The notes under the pieces: generated by a model | What the model was told of the DNA's origin: nothing | Seen by the model: only the letters and a program-made list of their open reading frames with translations | Databases searched by the model: none | Translations under genes and position numbers: made by a program | From: Nocardia cyriacigeorgica | Lineage (GTDB): Bacteria > Actinomycetota > Actinomycetes > Mycobacteriales > Mycobacteriaceae | NCBI RefSeq assembly: GCF_010858045.1 | Contig: NZ_JAAGVC010000022.1 | Coordinates: forward strand, 19,010 to 83,009 | Length of the DNA: 64,000 bases | Reading direction: 5' to 3' | Part shown: one piece after another, positions 8,743-15,534 of the stretch | How positions within the stretch are numbered: the stretch's first letter is position 1 | How the letters are laid out: the number at the start of each line of letters is the position of its first letter

Positions 8743-9581
8743 CTTCCCAGGCCGACCCGCGCGCTCCGCGCGTGGTGCTGGTCGGACCGCCGGGGGCCGG
8801 TAAATCGACGATCGGCCGCAAGCTCGCCCGCGAACTCGGCGTGCAGCTCTACGACACCGATGCCGGGATCGAACAGGAAACCGGGCGCACCATCGCGGAT
8901 ATCTTCGCCACCGACGGCGAAGCGGAGTTCCGCAAGATCGAAGAGCAGGTGGTGCGCCGCGCCATCCTCGACGAGCCGGGTGTGGTCTCCCTCGGCGGCG
9001 GTGCGGTGCTCTCGGAGAACACCAGGGCGCTGCTGCGCGAACACACCGTGGTGTACCTGGAAATCAGTGTGGCCGAAGGCCTTCGCCGCACCGGCACCAG
9101 TAATGCCCGCCCGCTGCTCAACGGCGCCGATCCCGGCGCCAAATATCGCGAGCTGATGCGGCGTCGGCGACCGCTGTACCGGGAGGTCGCGACGGTGCGG
9201 GTGCGCACCGACGGGCGCAGCCCGGGCCGGGTGGTGAAGATGATCCTCGGCAAGCTGTCGCTGGAATCGGTGCGACCGGCCGCGGGCGAGGGCGCCGAAC
9301 AGCAGAACCGCACGCCACGCGCCACCAACCCGCAGGGCAGCAGCAGGTCGAGGGCCCGCCGCAGGTCGAGGGCACGGGCAGCGGCCCGCAAGGCGGCGCA
9401 GGCCGCCGCGAACAGCCAGACCGCCGACCAGACCGCCACCGGACAGCCCGGTGCCGCGGGCCCGAACGCCCCGGCGGCGAGCACCTCGACCAACGGACGG
9501 TCCCGCCGCGCCAGGGCCCGCCGGGCGCGCGCTCGCGCACGTACCCAACAAGAACGCACAGAATCGGAGCAGAGCACGTGA
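8739..9581 (+). CDS. aroK: Shikimate kinase with long Arg/Ala-rich C-terminal tail
   Basis: Phosphorylates shikimate with ATP. The kinase domain (about residues 10-178) has the P-loop GPPGAGKST (16-24), the shikimate-binding DTDAGIEQ motif, GGGAV (86-90), and the RPLL lid segment. The protein then continues for about 100 residues rich in Arg, Ala, Ser and Gln to residue 280, whereas the M. tuberculosis enzyme is 176 residues. The tail is genuine rather than a frameshift artefact, because its stop overlaps the aroB start by 4 bp (GTGA) and codon bias stays GC-rich. The tail could bind nucleic acid or be disordered; its role is unknown. The start overlaps the aroC stop by 4 bp. Confidence 0.95.
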   Translation: MTSQADPRAPRVVLVGPPGAGKSTIGRKLARELGVQLYDTDAGIEQETGRTIADIFATDGEAEFRKIEEQVVRRAILDEPGVVSLGGGAVLSENTRALLREHTVVYLEISVAEGLRRTGTSNARPLLNGADPGAKYRELMRRRRPLYREVATVRVRTDGRSPGRVVKMILGKLSLESVRPAAGEGAEQQNRTPRATNPQGSSRSRARRRSRARAAARKAAQAAANSQTADQTATGQPGAAGPNAPAASTSTNGRSRRARARRARARARTQQERTESEQST

Positions 9582-10702
9582 CAGAGCCGAGTCGTCTCGA
9601 GGTCCGCACCGCCGACCCGTACCCGGTGATCATCGGCCGTGGCTTGCTCGGCGAGCTCGTCGAGTCGGTCACCGGCAGCGGTTCCGGCGTGCGTACGGTC
9701 GCGATCTTCCATCAGCCGCCGCTGGCCGAAACGGCCGAAGTGGTGCGTAAAGCGCTGGCCGACACCGGGATCGACGCCCATCGCATCGAGATCCCGGACG
9801 CCGAAGCCGGTAAGGATCTGGCCGTGGCCGGTTTCTGCTGGGAGGTGCTCGGCCGCATCGGGCTGACCCGCAACGACGTCATCGTCAGCCTCGGCGGCGG
9901 CGCGGCCACCGATCTCGCCGGATTCGTCGCCGCCACCTGGATGCGCGGGGTGAAGATCGTGCACGTGCCCACCACCCTGCTGGCCATGGTGGACGCGGCT
10001 GTCGGCGGTAAGACCGGCATCAACACCGAGGCCGGTAAGAACCTGGTGGGCTGCTTCCATGAACCCGCCGCGGTGCTGGTCGATCTCGCGACGCTGGAAA
10101 CGGTGCCGCACAACGAGATCGTCGCGGGCATGGCCGAGATCATCAAGGCCGGTTTCATCGCCGACCCGGTGATCCTTGATCTGATCGAGGCCGACCCGAA
10201 GGCCGCACTCGACCCCACCGGCGAGGTGCTGCCGGAACTGATCCGCCGCGCCATCGCGGTCAAGGCGGAGGTGGTTGCGGCCGATCTCAAGGAGGCCGCG
10301 CTGCGCGAGATCCTCAACTACGGCCATACTCTCGGCCACGCCATCGAGCGCCGGGAACGCTACCGCTGGCGTCATGGCGCCGCGGTCTCGGTGGGCCTGG
10401 TGTTCGCCGCCGAACTCGGCCGGCTGGCCGGGCGCCTCGACGACGCCACCGCCGACCGGCACCGCACCGTGCTGGAGAGCGTCGGCCTGCCCACCACCTA
10501 CGATGCCGATGCACTGCCACAGCTGCTGGAGTCGATGCAGACCGACAAGAAGACCCGTTCGGGTGTCCTGCGTTTCGTGGTGCTGGACGGCCTGGCCAAG
10601 CCCGGCCGGTTGGAAGGACCGGATCCGACGCTGCTGGCCGCCGCGTATTCGGCGATCGCCCGCGATCCCGAACCCGGTGCCGGTAGCGCGGTCCTGCTCT
10701 AG
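9578..10702 (+). CDS. aroB: 3-dehydroquinate synthase
   Basis: Cyclises DAHP to 3-dehydroquinate using NAD+ and a divalent metal, step two of the shikimate pathway. It has 374 residues. Visible motifs are SLGGGAATDLAGFVAATWMRG (NAD site), the phosphate-binding KTGIN segment with HEPAAVLVD, and NYGHTLGHAIE with the metal-binding histidines. The GTG start overlaps the aroK stop by 4 bp. It is the last gene of the aroC-aroK-aroB operon; aroQ, which often follows in mycobacteria, is not present here. Confidence 0.97.
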   Translation: MTEPSRLEVRTADPYPVIIGRGLLGELVESVTGSGSGVRTVAIFHQPPLAETAEVVRKALADTGIDAHRIEIPDAEAGKDLAVAGFCWEVLGRIGLTRNDVIVSLGGGAATDLAGFVAATWMRGVKIVHVPTTLLAMVDAAVGGKTGINTEAGKNLVGCFHEPAAVLVDLATLETVPHNEIVAGMAEIIKAGFIADPVILDLIEADPKAALDPTGEVLPELIRRAIAVKAEVVAADLKEAALREILNYGHTLGHAIERRERYRWRHGAAVSVGLVFAAELGRLAGRLDDATADRHRTVLESVGLPTTYDADALPQLLESMQTDKKTRSGVLRFVVLDGLAKPGRLEGPDPTLLAAAYSAIARDPEPGAGSAVLL

Positions 10703-10710
10703 GACGTCGC

Positions 10711-10735
10711 GATCCCCCGGCACCACTGGGGGATC
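10711..10735. terminator. Hairpin terminator between aroB and a convergent gene
   Basis: GATCCCCC (10711-10718) pairs perfectly with GGGGGATC (10728-10735) around a 9-nt loop. It sits 8 bp after the aroB stop and 6 bp from the stop of the convergent membrane protein gene, so it could serve both. Confidence 0.7.
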
Positions 10736-10741
10736 ATCGGA

Positions 10742-11221
10742 TCAGGATGCGGCCGCTACCGGCTGGTGGGTTCCGGCCGCGGCGGAACCGTCCTTGCCGC
10801 CGAGCCTGCGCCCGAGCGCGATGCCGGCCAGCGCCGGGATAAAGATCAGCAGCACGATGAACGAGGCGCCCGCGGTCATTTCGAACAGCAAGCCGTTGTC
10901 ACCGAGCGCGAAGCCAGGCAGCAGGTCCAGAATCCAGGACGCCGCACCGCTGGCGAGGCCGCCCGCCACCGCGGCCTTCAACCACGGGATGGTCAGATCG
11001 GCGCCGTGATCGGCATCCGGATGCGCGGCACGATCGCGGCGGCCGTCGATAAAGCCCCATCCGACGCCCGCGGCGATGATCACCACCAGGCACAGCAACC
11101 GCATCCACGCGCCCTGCGTCGGCCAGTTCACCATGCCGAACCCCAGCAGGACCCGCAAGCCGACGACCAGCGCACCGAGCACTGTGGCCCGCAACACCCA
11201 AGCTGTCATGCCGACCACCAT
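10742..11221 (-). CDS. Four-TM membrane protein, B-4DMT type (Rv2536-like)
   Basis: A 159-residue inner-membrane protein with four predicted helices: about 3-25, 32-50, an Asp/His-rich hydrophilic loop, then two more helices, and a short Gly/Ala tail. The pattern (NWPTQGAWMRLL, GFIDGRRDR, IPWLKAAV) matches the actinobacterial B-4DMT family transporters; a relative lies near aroB and pepQ in M. tuberculosis (Rv2536). I start at ATG 11221, which has a GGAGGGGG ribosome-binding site 7 bp away; ATG 11209 is the alternative. It converges on aroB. Transported substrate is unknown. Confidence 0.75.
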   Translation of the reverse strand: MVVGMTAWVLRATVLGALVVGLRVLLGFGMVNWPTQGAWMRLLCLVVIIAAGVGWGFIDGRRDRAAHPDADHGADLTIPWLKAAVAGGLASGAASWILDLLPGFALGDNGLLFEMTAGASFIVLLIFIPALAGIALGRRLGGKDGSAAAGTHQPVAAAS

Positions 11222-11388
11222 AACCCAGCCCCCTCCGCACAAAACTAGAACCCGTTACAGAGTTGGCCGTGTCGGCGCCGGAGTCGATAACCGCCAGTTC
11301 ACTGCGGCGTTTCCCAACCATGGTGAAGCGGTCGCGGCACTGGTAGAGACTTCCTGGTCGGTTCTCGACTGTGGAGGCGAAGGCGCGG

Positions 11389-12630
11389 ATGGTTCTCGAT
11401 CTCGGACTGCAGCCGGCATATCGGCACGATGTCTACCCGGACGAGAACGGTAGATTCGGCGCGTTCGGCGGGCGCTACGTTCCCGAGGGCCTCATGCCCG
11501 CGCTGCTCGAACTCGAGCAGGCCTATCGGCTGGCCCGCGCCGATCCGGCCTTCGGCGAACGACTCGCCACCCTGCTGCGCGACCGCGTGGGACGGCCAAC
11601 CCGGTTGCACGCGGTACCCCGTTTCGCCGCGTCGCTGGGTGTGCCCGGCCTGAAGGTCTACCTCAAACGCGAGGATATGGCGCACACCGGCTCGCACAAG
11701 ATCAACAACGCGCTCGGGCAGGCGCTGTTGGCGCAGCGCCTGGGCAAGACGCGGATCGTGGCGGAGACGGGTGCGGGCCAGCACGGCGGCGCGGTCGCCG
11801 CCGTGTGCGCGATGCTCGGCCTGGAATGCGTGATCTACATGGGCAGCGAGGACGTCCGTCGCCAGCCCGCCACAGTGGCTCGGATGCGGATGCTCGGTGC
11901 CGAAGTGCGGACGGTCGAGAGCGGGAATCGGCGGGTCAAGGAGGCGATCAGCGCCTCGGTCCGCGACTGGGTCGCGAACCTGGCCGATACTCACCTGTTG
12001 CTCGGCACGGTGGTGGGGCCCGCGCCATATCCGCAGATGGTCCGGGATTTTCAGACGGTCATCGGCCGCGAGTCCCGCGCCGATATCCTTCGGGCCGAAG
12101 GCCGGTTGCCCGATCTGGTGCTGGCCTGCGTCGGCGGCGGTAGCAACGCCCTCGGGCTCTTTCATCCGTTCGCCGCCGACCCCGAGGTGGAGTTGGTCGC
12201 GGTCGAGGCCGCGGGCCGTGGTGCGGCCGACGGCGACCACGCCGCCACCCTGACGGCGGGAAGTCCCGGCGAGGTGGATGGCACGTTCAGCTACCTGCTG
12301 CAGGATGCCGACGGCCAGATCGCCGCCACCCACAGCATCGCCGCCGGTCTGGATTACCCGGGCGTCGGCCCGGAACTCGGCTATCTGCGCGACAGCGGCC
12401 GGATGAGCGCACGGACCGCCACCGATGCCGTCGCGTTGCGTGGCCTGCGGGCGCTCAGCCGCACCGAGGGTGTGCTCGCGGGCCTCGAATCCGCGCATGC
12501 GGTCGGGCATCTGATGGAGCGGGCGGAGGGCGGCGAGCTGGCACGCAACACACTGGTGGTGCTGTGCCTGTCCGGCAGCGGAGACAAAGATCTCGCCATC
12601 GCCTCGGAACGGCTCGCTCCGGGCCCCTGA
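11389..12630 (+). CDS. trpB: Tryptophan synthase beta chain, stand-alone
   Basis: A PLP enzyme that condenses indole with serine to tryptophan. From ATG 11389 it has 413 residues. Lys104 in HTGSHKINN is the PLP Schiff-base lysine, Glu126 in AETGAGQHG is the catalytic glutamate, and GGGSNALG binds the cofactor phosphate. The alpha-subunit partner trpA and the other trp genes are absent from the window, so this may be a second, solitary TrpB. The usual KREDLNHTG context is KREDMAHTG here, and GRPTRLH replaces the common GRPTPLY, so it is a divergent member. A GTG at 11371 is an alternative start. It converges on aroE, 6 bp apart. Confidence 0.88.
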   Translation: MVLDLGLQPAYRHDVYPDENGRFGAFGGRYVPEGLMPALLELEQAYRLARADPAFGERLATLLRDRVGRPTRLHAVPRFAASLGVPGLKVYLKREDMAHTGSHKINNALGQALLAQRLGKTRIVAETGAGQHGGAVAAVCAMLGLECVIYMGSEDVRRQPATVARMRMLGAEVRTVESGNRRVKEAISASVRDWVANLADTHLLLGTVVGPAPYPQMVRDFQTVIGRESRADILRAEGRLPDLVLACVGGGSNALGLFHPFAADPEVELVAVEAAGRGAADGDHAATLTAGSPGEVDGTFSYLLQDADGQIAATHSIAAGLDYPGVGPELGYLRDSGRMSARTATDAVALRGLRALSRTEGVLAGLESAHAVGHLMERAEGGELARNTLVVLCLSGSGDKDLAIASERLAPGP

Positions 12631-12636
12631 GTGGCG

Positions 12637-13470
12637 TCAGCGCAGGGTGTCGAGTGCCGCGGCCATCGCTGCGCGCGGCGCCGGGCGTCCGGTGAACTGC
12701 TCGACCTGCCCGTACGCCTGGTTGATCAGCATGTCGAGGCCGCTGACCACGGTCCGCCCGGCACGGACGACGGCCTCGGCCAGCGGGGTCGGCCACGGGT
12801 TGTAGATCGCGTCGAGCACCACCGGCACAGCGGCGACCGCATCGGCCACCACAGCCGCGGCGGCCGGCGGGACGGTGCTCACCGCAGCGCCGGAGCGGGC
12901 GGCGGCCGCGCCCACCGCCGCCGGGTCGAATCCGATCAGGGCGGTCGTGAGCCCGAGCCGGTGTGCGAGATCGACGGCGCTCGCGGCCCGTCCGGCATCG
13001 CGGGCCACGATCGTCACCGCGGTGGCACCGAGTTCGGCCAGCGCCAGCAGCGCCGGGCGGGCGGTACCGCCCGCGCCGAGCACCACGGCCTCCGCCAGGG
13101 TGTCGACCCCGCCGCCGCGTAGCGCGCCGAGCACACCATCGACGTCGGTGCAGTCCGCACGCCAGCCGCCGGGGATGCGCAGCAGGGTATTGGCCGAGCC
13201 GACCAGCTCCGCGCGTTCGGTGCGTTCGGTGGCGTAGGCGAGCGCGGCTTCCTTGCCCGGCATGGTCACCGACAGGCCGACCCATTCGGGGCCGAGCCCG
13301 TCCACCAGCCCCGGCAACTGTTCGGCGGTGCATTCGATGCGCTCATAGGTCCACGGCAGGCCGAGCGCGCGGTAGGCCGCCAGATGCAGTTGCGGCGAAC
13401 GCGAATGCGCGATGGGGCTGCCGAGTACCGCCGCCTTGCGAACCTCGGCGCCGGAGATCTCAGCGGCCAC
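12637..13470 (-). CDS. aroE: Shikimate dehydrogenase (NADP+)
   Basis: Reduces 3-dehydroshikimate to shikimate. It has 277 residues: a substrate domain with SPIAHSRSPQLH (shikimate-binding serines) and VTMPGKEAAL (catalytic Lys), then DCTDVDG (catalytic Asp) and a Rossmann NADP domain with LGAGGTARPAL. The start is GTG 13470, inside the last codons of mltG (11-bp overlap), because it gives the family N-terminus; the long upstream reading frame is antisense-like shadow of mltG. It is the last gene of the rarA/alaS-ruvX-mltG-aroE unit, which matches M. tuberculosis order. Confidence 0.95.
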   Translation of the reverse strand: MAAEISGAEVRKAAVLGSPIAHSRSPQLHLAAYRALGLPWTYERIECTAEQLPGLVDGLGPEWVGLSVTMPGKEAALAYATERTERAELVGSANTLLRIPGGWRADCTDVDGVLGALRGGGVDTLAEAVVLGAGGTARPALLALAELGATAVTIVARDAGRAASAVDLAHRLGLTTALIGFDPAAVGAAAARSGAAVSTVPPAAAAVVADAVAAVPVVLDAIYNPWPTPLAEAVVRAGRTVVSGLDMLINQAYGQVEQFTGRPAPRAAMAAALDTLR

Positions 13471-14980
13471 TGTCGAGGATCCCGCTTTCCATGGCGCGGT
13501 CGATATTGCGCAGATGCTCGGTGTAGCTCTGGGTGAACAACGTCGTGCCCTGCTTATCGATGGTGACGAAGTACAGCCACGGTCCCGGTTCGGGTTGCTC
13601 CACCGCACGCAGCGCCGCCGCCGACGGTGCCGCGATGGGCGTGGCGGGCAGACCGGCCATGGCATAGGTGTTCCATGGCGTGCGCCGGGCCCGGTCGGCG
13701 TCGGTGGTGGCGACCTCGGTGGTGTCGAGGGCGTAGTTGACCGTCGAATCGAATTGCAGCGGCTGGTCGACCTTCAACCGGTTCACGATCACCCGTGCGA
13801 CCTTGCCCATGTCCTGCGGCAGCGCTTCACGTTCGACCAGGGAGGCGGCGATCAACGATTCGTAGGGCGTCAGTCCGGTCTCCCCGCCCGATTGCAACAG
13901 GCCGGTGGATTCGTAGAGCGCGGCACTGGCGCTGACCAATTCCTTCAGGATCTGCTCCGGTGTACCGCTCGGATCGAAATCCCAGCTGCCCGCGGCGATC
14001 AGCCCCTCCAGCTGACGCGCCCGGTCCGGCACCTGACGCACCGAGGCCATCGCCCATTCCGGCACCCCCAGCGCGGCCAGGTCCATGCCGGCGCCCGCGG
14101 CTTCCAGCTCCTGATAGGTGACGCAGTCCGCGGCGGGTCCGGTGCCGATGCAGCTGGCCGCGGCGATCTTGGTGTAGATGCCTTCCTTGCGCGAGCCGGT
14201 GTTCACATCGTGCTGGTCGTGCAGCTGCCTGCCCTCGGAGATGACCAGATTGCCCACCCGCGACTCCGGTTTCACCAGCGCGGCCACCGCATCCGCGGCC
14301 GGACTGTGGCTCGGAATCGCGTAGTACCCGGGCTGCACCGAGTTCATATTCGAATTGCGCACGGCGGCTTCGTAGAAGGCGGCGCTACTGGCGACGACGC
14401 CCTTGTCGGCCATCGTGTCGGCGATCTCGGTCGCGGTCTCGCCCGGATGCACCCGCACCACCACCGGCGGTCCGGCCGGGCCGGCGAAATCCTCGGCGGG
14501 CGCGTACCCGTCCATCAGCTTCATGCCCGCGAAACCGGCGGCGCCCACGAACAGTACGACGAAGACCGCCGCGACGGCCAGCATCGTGCGCCTGCGCCGT
14601 TTGCGCTCGGCCGCCTTCCGGGAGGCCACCCTCGACTTCTTCTTGGCCCGCGAACCCGGGCGCTGCCGTGTGCCGCGCCGCGCTTCGGCCGCTTCCGCCC
14701 GAGGTCGCGACCGCGTCGCGCTCTTGGTGCGGGTGGCCGGGCGCCGCACCGGTTCCGGTTCGGGCTCCGGCTCGGGTTCGATCAGGTCATCGTCGTCGGT
14801 GTACCGGGGGATGACGGTGGTGTCGTCGTCGTCGAGATAGTTCCACTCGTCCTCGGCGTCCCCGGCCACGTCCGCTCGCGCGCGACTGTCTCGCCCCCAC
14901 GCCTCGTCGTCACGGCGGTAGCGCCGGTCGGCTTCCCGCTGACGGTAGCGTTCTTCGGCCCGCGCCCACCGATCCGTCAT
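13460..14980 (-). CDS. mltG: Endolytic transglycosylase MltG
   Basis: Cleaves nascent glycan strands and is thought to end peptidoglycan polymerisation. The 506-residue protein has a long cytoplasmic N-terminal region that is acidic and Pro/Glu-rich (EPEPEPEPEP near 70-80), then very basic (about 85-135), a single TM helix (about 137-160), and the extracytoplasmic LysM-like and YceG domains. The catalytic glutamate lies in SLVEREALPQDMGKVARVIVNRL, broken here only by length; key pattern is VERE followed by VNRL. ATG 14980 overlaps the ruvX stop by 4 bp, so the two are coupled. Confidence 0.94.
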   Translation of the reverse strand: MTDRWARAEERYRQREADRRYRRDDEAWGRDSRARADVAGDAEDEWNYLDDDDTTVIPRYTDDDDLIEPEPEPEPEPVRRPATRTKSATRSRPRAEAAEARRGTRQRPGSRAKKKSRVASRKAAERKRRRRTMLAVAAVFVVLFVGAAGFAGMKLMDGYAPAEDFAGPAGPPVVVRVHPGETATEIADTMADKGVVASSAAFYEAAVRNSNMNSVQPGYYAIPSHSPAADAVAALVKPESRVGNLVISEGRQLHDQHDVNTGSRKEGIYTKIAAASCIGTGPAADCVTYQELEAAGAGMDLAALGVPEWAMASVRQVPDRARQLEGLIAAGSWDFDPSGTPEQILKELVSASAALYESTGLLQSGGETGLTPYESLIAASLVEREALPQDMGKVARVIVNRLKVDQPLQFDSTVNYALDTTEVATTDADRARRTPWNTYAMAGLPATPIAAPSAAALRAVEQPEPGPWLYFVTIDKQGTTLFTQSYTEHLRNIDRAMESGILDSGR

Positions 14981-15534
14981 GCATCGTCTCCGGACGACGC
15001 GCGGCGTACCGCTTCTTCGACCGACTTCAACACCGAACTCCGTTCGTCCAACCATCCCTGCAGGATCGACACGGCAGCCGCTTGATCGATCACCTGCCGC
15101 TGGCCGCGTGCGCGAACTCCGCTGTCCCGCAATGCACGTGCAGCTGACACCGTAGTCAAACGTTCGTCGGAAAGCCGTACCGGCACCGGGGCGACCACCG
15201 ACCGCAAACGATCGGCGAATGCGATTGCCAGCGTAGCGGCAGTGCCCTTTTCCCCGCGTAAGGTGCGCGGCAAGCCGACGATAATTTCGACGGCCTCGTA
15301 TTCCCGCACAATATCGGCAATTCGGGCGATGTCGGGTCCGGGACCCGCCGCACGCGGGTTCGGTTTGGCGCACGGCACGGTTTCCACCGGGGTGGCGAGG
15401 ATGCCGTCGGGGTCGCTGGAGGCGACCCCGATGCGCACACTGCCGACGTCGATGGCGATACGCCTGCCCCGTCCCGGGTCGGTGGCCGGATCCGGCCGAT
15501 CGCCCCGGTGTTCGGTGCGTCCGGGTTCACCCAT
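14977..15534 (-). CDS. ruvX: Putative pre-16S rRNA nuclease / Holliday junction resolvase-like YqgF
   Basis: A 185-residue RNase H-fold protein of the YqgF/RuvX family, linked to 16S rRNA 5' maturation. Catalytic motifs are present: AIDVGSVRIGVASSD (first Asp), IIVGLPRTLRGEKG, SDERLTT (Glu) and the DQAAAVSILQGWLDER end with the last Asp. A Pro/Asp/Arg-rich leader of about 22 residues precedes the domain. The ATG shares one base with the alaS stop (TGATG), and the stop overlaps mltG by 4 bp. The same gene order occurs in M. tuberculosis (Rv2554c). Confidence 0.92.
   Translation of the reverse strand: MGEPGRTEHRGDRPDPATDPGRGRRIAIDVGSVRIGVASSDPDGILATPVETVPCAKPNPRAAGPGPDIARIADIVREYEAVEIIVGLPRTLRGEKGTAATLAIAFADRLRSVVAPVPVRLSDERLTTVSAARALRDSGVRARGQRQVIDQAAAVSILQGWLDERSSVLKSVEEAVRRASSGDDA

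Noticed and set aside
11246..11259. A third TNNAACNNGTTNNA match (TAGAACCCGTTACA)
   Set aside because: The right half lacks symmetry and one chance match per 65 kb is expected; not called as an operator, though it lies between the membrane protein and trpB.
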